This document shows, piece by piece, positions 20,437 through 32,357 of a stretch of 64,000 nt of DNA. Numbering within the stretch: the first letter of the stretch is position 1; each line of letters opens with the position of its first letter. The position numbers were made by a program, and so were the translations under genes. Source of the DNA: Phialophora verrucosa (lineage: Eukaryota > Ascomycota > Eurotiomycetes > Chaetothyriales > Herpotrichiellaceae); the NCBI GenBank assembly GCA_002099365.1, contig MSED01000003.1, positions 3,100,001 to 3,164,000 on the forward strand, in the 5' to 3' direction. Below the pieces are notes generated by a model. That model saw only the letters and a list, made by a program, of their open reading frames with translations. It was not told the origin of the DNA and made no database searches.

Positions 20437-22809
20437 ATGGCTACGATGAATATGGCCGGCATGAATCCCGCCGTCATGGCAGCGGGAGGACCTGTCGGAG
20501 GTGGAATGATCATGATGAACAACGGCAGCCCGGCTACGCAGGCCAACGTGGGCAACTCTCCAGAACAGGTCAAGGCGCAGTTAAACACCTACATCTACGA
20601 ATATTTCCTCAAACTCGGCCACTACGACATCGCCCGAAGCCTGCTGCGTGAGGAGAAATTCGAGCTCCGTACAAAGCCCCCGGTCAAACAGAGTCCCGGC
20701 CGGCGCAAAGATGCAGAGGTCAACGGTGTCGACGGAGACGCCATGGACACTGATACCAAGGACGATATTCCCGACGATCTGCCTCGCCCCATGCACGTGG
20801 GAGATGCCAGCACCCCCGGGGTCGGCTTCCTCTTCGAATGGTTTAGTATCTTTTCCGACCTCTTCACAGCGCATCGCTCAAGTAAGATGCAAGGTGGTCA
20901 AGGCGGGAACATGGGTACCGCTGCGCAGTATTTGATGCAACACCAGGTATGTCGCCAGTGCTGTTTATGGCTGGACGCGGTACTGACCTAGCTGCAGAAT
21001 ATCCAGCGCATGCGGGAAAACCAACAGAGCCAGAACCTTGCCCGGCCTGGCATGATGGCCGCCAACCGATTCATGCCGGCTAACATGCGCAACAACATGA
21101 TGAATGGCAATGTATCGAGGGAGATGGCCAGCAAGATGTGAGTCCACGTCCAACGTCTTTCTTTTTGGCCCCCAACACCGCTGACATGCCATCGCGCAGG
21201 ACTCCGCAGCAGTTGCAACAATACAAGCAGGCGCAAATGCTTCAGCAGCAACAACAACAGATGCAACGAGAGCAGGGCGATGCAGACATGAACGGTCGCG
21301 CCTCGTCGCCGGCAGAAGGCGAGAACGGTGGGTCGCCGTCCAAGAGACCCCGACTCGATGGTCAACAGTTTAACGGTGGCATGATGCCTAATGTGCGGCC
21401 AGGAATACCTAACGTGGCACCGCAAAACATGATGATTCAGACTGCCTTCCAACCCAACATGAATAATCCCCAGTTCCGACAAAACGGCGGCATGCCGCAG
21501 AAGCCCATGCAGGTGAGTTGTGTCGAACTGCGGGTAGAACTGCGGATGCCCACGAACATAGCTGACACAGTGGTAGGCCCAAATGGCTAATGGCATGATG
21601 AACATGGCCAACGCCGGATCCCCCATGATGCAAGGCATGAATCCTCAATTTGACAACAACATGCAAATAGACATGTACAACCAGCGGATGGCCGGTCAGC
21701 AGCTACAAGGCGCACCCGGCGGAGGCCAAAGTGGGAACCATGCTCTTCAAGATTATCAAATGCAGCTGATGCTGCTGGAACAACAAAACAAAAAGAGGTT
21801 GATGATGGCACGACAAGAACAAGATAATGCCGTCAATAGAGATGGCGGCCCAGGCGGACCCATGGTCGGCATGCAGCCTGGTGGCATGTCGCCAGGCAGC
21901 CGGACTGGCACTTCGCCGAACCCTGTGGACCAGATGAAGCGGACACCACAACTGGGTCTGCCCGGTTCACCTTCCGCAGGGGACATGGCAAGGGGTTCAC
22001 CGGCTGCCGGAATGGCCTTTATGAACGGCATGCCGGGTGGAGGCGACTTCAACACGGCTATGTTCATGAAGGACAACCAAGGCATGGTACCTGGCGGTCC
22101 GGGCATGAGACCACCCACGTCGATGGAAATGCAGAACAACATGGCCCGCCAGCAGCAAGCCCGTATGGCTGCTCAGTTCCCGGGCGGACAACCCATGGTG
22201 CAGAACCCGTCTCAAGGCCAACCCCAACCCATGGGAACCCCTGGACAGAGGAACGAAATGCCACCCCCCCAGGCGCCCGCAGCCAACACTGCTCCACGCA
22301 ACCAGGGTGGCTCTCCTCAAAGTGGCAATGCCCCCCCAACACCGTCAACCGCTAACAAACCCAACCCGAAGGCGAAGAAGGCAAAGGAGGAAACAACCAA
22401 AAAACGGCCCTCCAAAAAGAATTCGACGGCAAATGCTCCCCCGGCCGATAATGAACCGCCTGCAACACCCACACCTTCCACGCCTATCACTCCGGTGCAC
22501 CCACAAGGATTCAATAACTCCGCCGGCAAGGGCGCTGCTCCCGGCATGCCCAACCCTAACCAAGCACCACCGCCAAACGCAGCGATGCCGCCCAATCCAC
22601 AAATGCATCAACCAGATCTCTCACAACAGAGTTTCAGTGAGTTCAATGATGCCGGCAACTTCAACCTTGATTTCAGCTCGTTGGAGAACAGCGACGTCCT
22701 GGAGAATTTCGACTTTGACAGTTTTCTCAATACATCGACCGAGGACACGTTCAACTTCGACAATCCTATGGGCATTGGAGGGGACTTTGGCGTCGAAACC
22801 AATGAATAG
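20437..22809 (+). CDS. som1: LisH-domain transcriptional regulator Som1/SomA (Flo8-like)
   Basis: Exons 20437-20946, 20998-21137, 21200-21512 and 21577-22809 give about 731 residues. Near residues 43-72 lies a LisH motif (PEQVKAQLNTYIYEYFLKLG then DIARSLLREEKF). Near 128-150 is the GVGFLFEWFSIFSDLF motif shared with Flo8 and SSDP proteins. The remainder is low complexity: Met/Asn/Gln/Gly/Pro-rich with poly-Gln around 21244-21260, a KRPRLDG basic patch, a KPNPKAKKAK lysine cluster and an acidic Phe/Asp/Asn-rich C-terminus (NFDFDSFLN) that looks like an activation domain. The architecture is that of Magnaporthe Som1 and Aspergillus SomA, nuclear effectors downstream of cAMP/PKA that partner the LIM-binding protein PtaB to control adhesion, conidiation and virulence. 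Function here is by homology. Confidence 0.85.
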
Positions 22810-23640
22810 GAATAGTTGATCGATGGAAACGATGTCTGTACCAATTACTAACCTAATGCTTTGGCGTTTTTGATCTGGCCTTTTGGCGGCTCACGCATGG
22901 TTGGCGGGCGCGTCTGTGCATGAAAAGGGCTGCGGCTTTTGGGAATACCTGCTTTTGTTTATTACAATACCCGCTGCTCAAGACGAAAATGATTTCTGTT
23001 GGTTGGACATATCTTCAGGGGTCGAATGTGGTAGTAACTGACATAGGAATGGTCAACGGGTTCATTGCACTTCTTCCAAATCGACGGGGCGTCTCAAGCA
23101 CTTGCATCTTCCTCTTCTTTGCATCGCCCTAGACGGCGGATATCGCGAAGTAGATGTGGCGAGGCTCTTGCACAACCACCTCTGCACGGCTTCACCTCGT
23201 CGCAAGCTGGCTCCTCAATTCGCCTCGAGTGCTTCTGTGTACTTCGAACAGGGCGAGGATCTCATCCGCAAAGAATTGATATTCCGCATCGCTGACTATC
23301 GCACCAATGCTCTACAACTGTCAATCCGCTGTCCCGTTCGAAGTACCACCACATCTCCAAGGTCGCTGGGAGGACTTGAGCTGATCCTGCTGCTTCAACA
23401 GAGTCAATGCGCAGCTTCCATCTCACGTCAACGCTGTAAGCAACTTCCCTCGAAAGCCGTCACACAAGTCCATTGCGCGCTATTTCTCGCCAGTTGCTCC
23501 TGCAAAGGGGCTCGACCAACTTTAGAGCAATTGCCACTGGTGTAAGTCAAGCGCCGTCCTCAAGATGCCATCTTCTTCTCCGATCATCCTGCAGTCTGCG
23601 ACGCATCATTGCTACTTCACATCCATCGTCGATCCTCGCC
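22810..23640. other. Intergenic region
   Basis: 3' flank of som1 and upstream region of the next plus-strand gene. Short open frames only; no motif recognised. Confidence 0.4.
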
Positions 23641-25577
23641 ATGCGGTATCAGAACTGGGACGTCCTGCTTTTTCCTGGTGATTGCAGGACCCCCATCCAG
23701 GAATTCGACACCAAATGCTTCGTGTTGGACCAGAGTTAGTGCACTGATTCTGCAAACAAGCAAGGATCAAGCTGACCTTTCCAGACGTGGGTAGCTTAGG
23801 AGATGACGCAGCAGACACGCACAGGAACCACTTCGAATCGATGACACTTGTTCCCATCCTGACCTCGTTTGTTGCCAGCCTTGAGCGTGGCGCGTCCTTC
23901 AGAATCTCGATCCACAGCTGGGAGAAGCCCAAGCCGTCTCAGCTCTTGCTTAGCTACAAGACTCCGGATGAGTCCACTCTGTTCGAAGCTCGGGTGTACC
24001 TTGATGGGGTGTTGGTGGCGTAAGAGTGTCAATCTTTGACGCTGTGCCCAGTCTAACCGAGGACTGCAGTCAGCGCACATTCGACGAAAACATCTGGCCA
24101 GAAGTTATCGGTACGAAGTTATCAAGCCGACTGCTTCATCCTCTGGCTAACTAGATGACAGGCGACTCAGGTTGTTCATGTCCTTTCTGCTTCTCCAAAC
24201 GATGCTAATGAAACAGACCGGAACGGCCAGTATCTTCGATTTCCCAAATTTCACCAAGCGATCCTGCAACAACCCGACTGGGAGCCGGGCGAACTCATTG
24301 GTCGTATCAAAGTCGTGATCGCAGAAGGAGTCTTGAGGGAGAACACGCCCCCTGCACCCTCTACGGCCAGGTTTGACCGACTCCGCGATGTCGTTGCCTT
24401 TTCCTTCCAGCATGCCCCCCAGGGTGAGTCGAGCCATTCAACCCTCCGACCAATGTCGCCTGACGTGCATCCAGATATCCTCGAGTACTCCCAGATCGCT
24501 TGGCCCAACGCGAAGATGTTCCATGACGTGCGGAAGAAAGTCTCACAACTAGGACCAATTGGATCTCGTGTCTTTGGCATCCCAGGCCATGAAGCGCATT
24601 CTCATTCGCCTCAGCGTTTGCCCCCAATCGCCTCGCGCAGCAAGCAGCCCTCTGCTAGCGACAAGTATCAGAAGGTCGTCCACGGTCAGGATCATTCCAG
24701 CTTTCAGCCCGGCCCAAGCGGCAAAGGCTCCGACCTAGCTGGATTGAAGAACACGGCAACTGAACAACACATCGTCGGCAAGGCTCTGTTGCCAGACGAC
24801 GACCCTTTCGTCAGCTCACATCAGAGCCCAGCGGCAATACAGCAGTGGCGATCGATGTTGAGATCCACTAGTTGCGATGTCTCCATGCCTGACTACACGT
24901 CCAACAAGAGTGTGTTCAATACCGAGATGTCTGGGGTCAGCGTCGAGCGAGCCAACTTTGAGCAGCAAGTCAATGAAGCCAATCCTGAAGAGATTCTACA
25001 GGCACTAAGTCCTGCTCGGCGAGAGCAATTGTTCAAGGCTCTCAGTGCCTCGAACAGCCCGGCAAGCGGCATCGGCACTCGGCCCCCAACGAACACTCCC
25101 CAGCTGACCGTTGACTTCAAGAACACCAACGTAGTCAACCAAGCCGGAGTGAACGGCGGTGCACTTGGTGGTGTCCACACGAAGCTTTGGCAAGAGCCAC
25201 GGCAACGACCTCGAACGTGCTCGGAAAGCACCTCGGCCAGAAGCATTGCGGAGCCAAGTATCCATCACAGCAAAGAGTGCAGCAGCCCACGGAAGACACG
25301 AGAAATGAGCGTCCCTGCTGAAGGAGGCCACCTACTGCCAGCGGCGGCGAGATCGCAGTCTCTGAGAATCAGTCGACATAGATCTGCCTCCAATGGACCA
25401 AAGCGGAAGCGTCGATCTGCTTCTCCCCCCGTGCCCATAGCAGAACCAGATACAGTATTGGTAATGGTCGATACTCCAGCCTCTTCCGCATCAAATGAAG
25501 AGCAAGGGGAGCAAAGACAATTGAGGCCAAATGAGTCACCTCCCCGGCCTATTTCTACAGGTGCAGATTGCAGCTGA
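23641..25577 (+). CDS. Conserved filamentous-fungal protein of unknown function
   Basis: Four exons, 23641-23734, 23785-24019, 24070-24110 and 24217-25577, give about 576 residues. Every junction closes in phase and keeps a continuous conserved-looking N-terminus: MRYQNWDVLLFPGD, VPILTSFVASLERG, FRISIHSWEKPKPSQ, FEARVYLDG, then AQRTFDENIWPEVI and DRNGQYLRFPKFHQAI. This first 200-residue region looks like a compact beta-rich domain found in many Eurotiomycete and Sordariomycete proteins, with no function known to me. The remaining 350 residues are Ser/Pro/Gln-rich and probably disordered, with a basic KRKRRSAS patch near the C-terminus that could be a nuclear localisation signal. No catalytic motif is visible. 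The start is supported by the conserved opening. Confidence 0.75.
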
Positions 25578-26315
25578 AGAGGCATGTAATGAAAACATCG
25601 TCTGGGACGGGGCAATATGGCGGCTTTGAGCTTCATAGCGAAGGCTCTCCAGCAGACCAGACCATTATCGGTATGGACATATGGTATTCTTTACTGTGGA
25701 CAAGGTGGTTGAGCGAGGCCGAGGGCTCGTGCATATTGATAGACTAGCCACATTGCGATATGGTGCATGGCTGGAGCAGAATGTTGATAGCAGCAAACAC
25801 TGTACTGTACCCAAAGCGGGACCTACCCGTGCGTGCCACGGTACGGAGGATACCTAGGCCCCCCAGGCCCCCCTGTAGCTCGCCGACTCCACCGCCCGGG
25901 GGTGCATATCCTCGGTTTGTCGCGGACAGCGTCAGTACTGTAGAGCCCTTGTCCGCAGAAGCTGTACTCGTACATGCACCCCACACAATCGGATGTCAGC
26001 TGCACGCGCCATTGAGCATTCCGCCCTTGACGGTTGTGTGCCCCGCCTTGCCCGCCTCTGTTCGAAAACTTTTGCCTCTTGCGCCTTTGGGTCGATTGAC
26101 TCATATTCTCATTTTAAGCATAGCAGGACTGCTTTTCCCACTGTTCTTCTCCTGCATTTTCTTCATTTTGATTTGGCCGGCACCAGAACAACTTGATTCC
26201 CTTCGGAAGCATCGCTGACTCGACGAACCGCCGCCAGCACTCCGCAGTGACTTGGACAATTCAGTCGTCGAAATATTTGCTTGTGAAGAGTAATACTCGG
26301 GGAGGCTTCTACAAT
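25578..26315. other. Upstream region of leu4 with an open, ATG-less extension
   Basis: About 740 bp. The last 144 nt before the leu4 ATG (26172-26315) stay open in the leu4 frame but contain no ATG; see findings. The rest holds no recognisable gene. Confidence 0.45.
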
Positions 26316-28538
26316 ATGCCTATGTATGTCATGGCCACTGTCGACCGCTCCTACCGTAATGACTGACACGCCCACAGGCTCCGTGAACCATGGAAGAAAT
26401 ACCGCAAGTTCAAGCCACTTGACTTGCCCAACCGACAATGGCCCTCGAGAACCAACGACAAGCCTCCACGGTGGCTTGCTACTGATCTGCGAGATGGAAA
26501 CCAAAGCTTAGTGGACCCTATGGTATGCGGCTCTAGGGACGGGGATACTGGCATCGAGACTGACGTCGAGTCTAGGACGGTGAACAGAAACTGCGCTTCT
26601 TCAAGATGCTCGTCGAACTCGGCTACAAGGAGATCGAGGTCTCCTTTCCCTCCGCATCACAGACCGACTACGATTTCACGAGAAACCTGGTCGACACCCC
26701 CGGTGTCGTTCCCGACGACGTGTACTTGCAAGTTCTGTCCCCTTGCCGCGAAGACTTCATTCGACGAACGGTGGAGTCTTTGAGAGGTGCGAAAAAGGCA
26801 ATCCTACATTTATACCTTGCGACGAGCGAATGCTTCCGCAGGATCGTGTTTGGCATGACTGAGGACGAGACTCTGGCATTGGCGGTCAAGTGCACCAAAT
26901 TCGCCAGATCCATTACGAAAGACGACCCCAGCCAGGCGGGAACGGAGTGGCTTTATGAGTTTAGCCCAGAGACCTTCTCAGATACCTCGCCCGAATTCGC
27001 CGTGCGGGTATGTGAAGCTGTCAAGGAAGCCTGGGGCCCGACCAAAGACTCAAAGATAATCTTCAACCTACCCGCAACGGTCGAGATGGCCACCCCCAAC
27101 ATCTTCGCCGATCAGGTGGAATACTTCTGCACGCATATGACCGAGCGCGAGACGTTCTGTGTCTCGGTTCATCCTCACAATGATCGAGGTTGCGCTGTTG
27201 CGGCAGCAGAGTTGGCACAGATGGCTGGCGCAGATCGGGTCGAGGGCACCTTGTTCGGCAACGGCGAGCGTACGGGAAATGTTGATCTAGTGACTTTGGC
27301 GCTGAACCTGTACACGCAGGGAATCTGGCCGAATATCGACTTCAGCGACATCAACAAAGTGATCCGCGTATGTGAGGAGTCGACGAAAATTCCCGTCAAT
27401 GAGCGCTGGCCATATGGCGGGCAGTTGGTCGTCTGCGCGTTCAGCGGCTCGCATCAAGACGCCATCAAAAAGGGGTTCCAACTCCGCAAGAAAGAAGGGA
27501 GAGGACCCGAAGATCCCTGGGAATTGCCCTATCTGCCCCTCGACCCGCAAGACATTGGCCGGACCTACGAAGCAGTCATCCGCGTCAACTCACAATCCGG
27601 CAAAGGCGGCGTCGCCTGGATCATCCAACGAAGTCTGGAACTCGACCTGCCCCGCGGCCTTCAAGTGGCATTCAGCAAGATCGTACAGAAGGAAGCCGAC
27701 GCCAAAGGGCGAGAACTCCTGCCCCGCGAGATCCAAGCCTTGTTCGAGCAATCTTACCATCTTAAAGAGAATCCTCGCTTCACGCTCATCGATTATAACA
27801 TCACAGCCGTGCGCACGGCTTCCCCCGCCCCGCAAAAATCCTCTCGTGGTCAACCGCCCCAGAACCAAGCGCCCGCACAGAATACCTCAGCCGCGAAGCG
27901 TCAATTCGCCGGTATTATTGCCATCGACGGTGTTCAACATCCTGTCGTAGGGGTAGGAAATGGCGCAATCTCCTCACTTGCAAACGCGTTGCATTCCCTC
28001 GGTATCGACCTCGACGTCGCGGATTACAAGGAACATGCCATTGGAGAGGGTAGGGAAGTGAAAGCCGCGACGTACATAGAGTGTACAGCGAGCAGCTCGA
28101 ACGAGAAAGTCTGGGGCGTGGGCATTCATGAGGATGTGGTCCAAGCCAGTTTAATTGCGTTGTTGAGCGCGGCGAGCTCGGTACGTTGATCCCTACACCG
28201 TTGGCTAACCTGATGTTTCCTGTTACCAGGGCTAACATTGACTATAGTTCCTAACCTCGCGCGTCTCAACACCCGTCCCTTTCCGGCCCAAGCATTTGCG
28301 CCAGTTCTCTGAAGCCGAACTTGAAGCCCTAGAGCGATTAAACCTCAACGGACCAGACAGTTCTGGCAGTCCCTTGCGGACGTCGACAACGGCGGGAGAG
28401 GCCAGTGATGCAGCCACGACTCCATCCAAATTGAACATGGAAACACACGCCGACAGCGTCCCAGCCAGGAAGATAGATTTTGACCTCTTGGAGAAGAAGG
28501 CTGAGCAGGTGGTCAACGGGCACGTGGAAAAGCCCTGA
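26316..28538 (+). CDS. leu4: 2-isopropylmalate synthase (leucine biosynthesis)
   Basis: Exons 26316-26323, 26378-26522, 26576-28180 and 28248-28538 give about 682 residues. The enzyme condenses acetyl-CoA with 2-ketoisovalerate, the first committed step of leucine synthesis. Conserved blocks: RWLATDLRDGNQSL (HMGL-like active-site motif, Arg-Asp catalytic/metal), ELGYKEIEVSFPSAS, HLYLATSECF, FNLPATVEMATPN, SVHPHNDRGCAVAAAELA (metal-binding HPH) and GNGERTGNVDLV. The C-terminal part, NSQSGKGGVAW to about residue 640, is the LeuA dimerisation/allosteric leucine-binding domain (PF08502). The first coding exon is only 8 nt; the spliced N-terminus MPMLREPWKKYRKFKP matches other fungal enzymes. This start gives no mitochondrial presequence, although yeast Leu4 is mainly mitochondrial. 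The C-terminus beyond SAASSFLTSRVSTPVPF is low complexity. Confidence 0.93.
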
Positions 28539-29530
28539 TTTACGATCTTGGAAGGCACCAGGTGGCATTTTGGACAAAAATTGAAATCTATGGCATGACC
28601 ACAACTCACGTCTGAGCGGTCCGAGGCGAAATTGACTTCCATCACCAAAAGATGGATCTGAGTCCTGATTTGTGGCTGGTTACTGAGCATCTCAGCCCAT
28701 GAATCCAAGAATCCAGTCAGCCACCAGAGCTGAGTGGACATAGCATAATCTCAAGCATCGACGCGAGCTTCTGTAGCATGAAAAAGCACATGCTGTCTAT
28801 TCCAACGTCCTCGGCCACCTCTCTTGTGCTTCACATGTGCGATTCAACCTCCGTGCCTAAGCTGGTCACGGGGCTTGGGGGCTCGTGATCTCGCTCTGCG
28901 TCCCCGAGAAGACGCCATGGGGTCCCTTAGGGCGCCCAATAGTGCGGCCACAGGCTTAAGCCACGCCGCGGTTTGCTGGCACCATGCTTAACTCAACCAC
29001 TGACCTCGTCCGTTGCCCGCACACGTGCCCTCCGTTCGGCCATCTGCCACCGAAATGCATACGGCCAGTGTGCGTGCCATCAACATGACGACGAACTGCA
29101 GACGGGCTTCAGGTCGACACCCACCTCCCTCCGGCGGCATCAGCCAGCGCGGGAAGGGTCCTTCTTTCCGTAAGTTGACATCCCTAAACACTCAACTCCT
29201 AGACATTGTGTTTATGCTTGCCTCAGGGCGCTCTGATCCCATCTCGCCTAGTCCTAGACGTCGTTGCATCTTCGTTGCGCCGCTCAGCAGACCCTCAACT
29301 CAAACCCACACTCGGCCAATTTACCCACTGTCCCGGCCGGGTTTAAGCCTCCGAGGTGTTGAATCAGTACATTTCACAGCTTCGGAATTGTCGATTAGGG
29401 ATGATGGCACTGCGGGAGGAATGATTTTCAGCGCAAGAATCCCTCCCTGATCACGAACGCCGCCACGGTCGATCGTTACAAAGTCTGACGCGCGATTGAG
29501 GCGAGACTCATCCGCTCCCTACCACAACCC
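28539..29530. other. Intergenic region
   Basis: About 1 kb between leu4 and gut2 with no supported gene. An open frame at 29013-29450 has no family resemblance. Confidence 0.4.
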
Positions 29531-31819
29531 ATGGCCTCTGCCGGACGCACCTTTTCCGCCCGTCGCCTTGTCAGGCCCCTCCTCTATTCTAGTGCTGCCG
29601 TCGCTGGGGTCGGCGGGACCATTTTCTACCTCTCTTACCGTCCCATAAACGTACCCGGCTCGCAGGGAGCCATCGTTCCTATCCCTCGAACGGAAGATGG
29701 CACCATCATCCCTCCGACATTTCCTCTCATCAAGTCTCGTGCTGATCAAATTTCCGATCTGAGGAAAAGCGGTGGGCTCGTGGGAGGAGCCTCTGAAATC
29801 CCCATCACCCAGCAATTGAGGAACAGCTTTGACCGATTGAGAGGCGCAACGAGCGATGAAAGAGACAGGATCTTACCTGCGGAACAAGCAGCAGGTGAGC
29901 CATACGATCTCTTGGTCATTGGAGGAGGTGCCACAGGCTCCGGCATCGCCCTCGATGCTGCTACACGTGGACTGAAAGTTGCCCTGGTTGAGCGCGACGA
30001 CTTTGCCGCGGGAACGAGTAGCAAAAGCACAAAACTTGTTCATGGCGGTGTCCGGTATCTTGAAAAGGCGGTTTGGGAACTTGATTACAACCAGTATGCT
30101 TTGGTCAAAGAAGCCCTGCGCGAGAGGAAGTACTTCCTCGACACTGCCCCTCACCTGTCAACCTGGCTTCCCATTATGATCCCCCTGCAGAAATGGTGGC
30201 AAGCACCTTATTTCTGGGCAGGCACCAAAATGTACGACTGGCTGGCAGGGAGTGAAGGCATCGAGACCAGCTACTTCTTGACCAAGAGTAAGGCGTTGGA
30301 CGCATTCCCTATGCTTAAGAAGGAGAACTTGGTTGGGGCGCTGGTCTACTATGACGGTGCACACAATGACAGCCGCATGAACGTGTCGATCGCCGCTACG
30401 GCGGCGTTGTACGGCGCAACGGTGGTCAACCACATGGAGGTCACCAGTTTGACAAAAGATGAGGCTGGGAGACTCAACGGAGCTGTGGTTCGAGATGTGA
30501 TTGCTGATAAGAATGGTAAACCCACGGCACCCGTTACAATACGCGCCAAAGGTGTCATCAACGCGACTGGTCCTTTCTGCGACTCGATCCGAAAGATGGA
30601 CGATCATACCGTACAGGAGATAGTCGCTCCTAGCTCCGGGGTCCATGTGGTGCTTCCAGGCTATTACAGCCCGCAGAAGAACTCTATGGGCTTGATCGAT
30701 CCGTCAACGTCAGATGGCAGAGTCATCTTTTTCCTACCGTGGCAGGGCAATACCATTGCCGGGACCACCGACGCCGCTTGCACCATCACTCAGCATCCTA
30801 TCGCTGGAGAGGACGAGATTGGCTGGATCTTGAACGAGATCAAAGGGTATTTGTCACCTGATATCAACGTTCGACGAGGAGATGTACTCGCTGCTTGGTC
30901 TGGTATTCGACCCTTGGTCAAGGACCCGAAGGCCAAGAATACCGAGTCGCTAGTTCGAAATCATTTGGTGACCGTGTCGCCATCCGGGCTACTCACTTGC
31001 GCCGGTGGCAAGTGGACGACGTATCGCCAAATGGCAGAAGATGCGGTTGACGAGGCCATCGGGCAGTTTACCTTACAGACAAGGCCATTAACGACCCCCA
31101 CACGGATCAGCGGCACCGAGAAGATCGACGACGCGGCTCCTCTGGATGGCAGCTGCCAGACTCACCAGGTCCGCCTTGTGGGTGCACATGGCTTTTCCAA
31201 GACTCTCTTCATCAACTTGATTCAGCATTTTGGCCTCGAGACGGAGGTTGCCAAGCATCTAGCTGAGTCGTACGGGGACCGTGCGTGGACAGTGGCAGCG
31301 CTCTCGAGTCCGACCAATGAAAGGTTTCCGGTTCGAGGCAAGCGTATCTCCGCTCTGTATCCATTCGTAGACGGAGAGGTTCGGTACGCCGTCAGACATG
31401 AATTCGCGCAACGAGCCGTGGACGTGATCGCTCGAAGGACCCGTCTGGCGTTCTTGAACGCTCAGGCCGCGCTGGAAGCACTGCCCAGAGTCATCGATTT
31501 GATGGCTGAAGAACTGAAATGGGACAATAAGAGGAAAGATCTGGAGTGGAGAGAAAGTGTCGCCTTTCTGGCTTCGATGGGTCTACCGAAAAGCAAGTTG
31601 GGCGTCTCGCGGAAAGATGTCGAGACCGGAAAGGCTGGATTTACTGATGAGTATGAGAGAAAGTTGTACTCGAGATACGGTATGTGCAACGTTTGTCCGT
31701 CAATCGAAGAACGTCCTAACGAGAGTTCAGATGGCCCGGCGGACACCCTCGAAAGCGACTCCAAGTTGATGTCCGGGCACAATCCTATCATCGGGGCAGA
31801 ATCGCCGGCCAATAAATAA
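29531..31819 (+). CDS. gut2: Mitochondrial FAD-dependent glycerol-3-phosphate dehydrogenase
   Basis: Exons 29531-31679 and 31731-31819 give about 745 residues. The enzyme oxidises glycerol-3-phosphate to DHAP and passes electrons to ubiquinone at the outer face of the inner mitochondrial membrane. The N-terminus is basic and Ser/Ala-rich (MASAGRTFSARRLVRPLLYS), with a hydrophobic anchor near 21-35. The FAD-binding GGGATGSGIALDAATRG lies near residue 133, followed by GTSSKSTKLVHGGVRYLE, SYFLTKSKALDAFP, YYDGAHNDSRMNV and TCAGGKWTTYRQMAEDAV, all GlpD/Gut2 signatures. The final 51-bp intron (GTATGT...GTTCAG with TCCTAAC branch site) is a multiple of three without stop, so an unspliced reading adds 17 residues; the branch site and donor favour splicing. 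Part of glycerol catabolism and the G3P shuttle. Confidence 0.93.
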   Translation: MASAGRTFSARRLVRPLLYSSAAVAGVGGTIFYLSYRPINVPGSQGAIVPIPRTEDGTIIPPTFPLIKSRADQISDLRKSGGLVGGASEIPITQQLRNSFDRLRGATSDERDRILPAEQAAGEPYDLLVIGGGATGSGIALDAATRGLKVALVERDDFAAGTSSKSTKLVHGGVRYLEKAVWELDYNQYALVKEALRERKYFLDTAPHLSTWLPIMIPLQKWWQAPYFWAGTKMYDWLAGSEGIETSYFLTKSKALDAFPMLKKENLVGALVYYDGAHNDSRMNVSIAATAALYGATVVNHMEVTSLTKDEAGRLNGAVVRDVIADKNGKPTAPVTIRAKGVINATGPFCDSIRKMDDHTVQEIVAPSSGVHVVLPGYYSPQKNSMGLIDPSTSDGRVIFFLPWQGNTIAGTTDAACTITQHPIAGEDEIGWILNEIKGYLSPDINVRRGDVLAAWSGIRPLVKDPKAKNTESLVRNHLVTVSPSGLLTCAGGKWTTYRQMAEDAVDEAIGQFTLQTRPLTTPTRISGTEKIDDAAPLDGSCQTHQVRLVGAHGFSKTLFINLIQHFGLETEVAKHLAESYGDRAWTVAALSSPTNERFPVRGKRISALYPFVDGEVRYAVRHEFAQRAVDVIARRTRLAFLNAQAALEALPRVIDLMAEELKWDNKRKDLEWRESVAFLASMGLPKSKLGVSRKDVETGKAGFTDEYERKLYSRYGMCNVCPSIEERPNESSDGPADTLESDSKLMSGHNPIIGAESPANK

Positions 31820-32357
31820 GTTTTACCTGTGCCAGCACCGCGCAGCCCTACCATTTCTTGTCAGAGGGTCAAGCTTCAAAAACATCACCGCTGGTTGGTC
31901 AGCCTGCTTGGTCACGACCCTTCGCTATGGGAAAACAAGCACAGAATCAGCCATGTTCGCACGGAAGCCAGTTACGGGCCTGTACCATGATCCAACACAG
32001 CTATATCCGCGCAAGAACATGTTTGGCTTTTTGAGCTGTCTCAGGATAGCGCTTGACCAAAGCTCAAACGCCGTCTAGCCCAGCAGAGCTCGCTGTGGCT
32101 CTTGCCTGCCAACGCTGCAGGTCCTCCTGTAGGTTTTCTACAAGAAGGAGCGCCGCTGCTCCTTCTGGCCGTCTTTTTGTTTTCATCAGCTCTTCTCTGT
32201 CCAAGATCTTATCCTTCACATATCCATCCTTGGGGAGAGTCGGCACCCCTTCCTCGGCCCTTTGCTCCAGCCATCGGCTACTCTAAAGACATTCTTAGAG
32301 CAGTCACAGCATACGCTCTATCGTATATCCTCCTTTCGATCCTAAGTCTTCGTGACC
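31820..32357. other. Intergenic region upstream of the amino-acid permease
   Basis: About 540 bp holding the gut2 3' flank and the permease promoter. Nothing else recognised. Confidence 0.4.
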
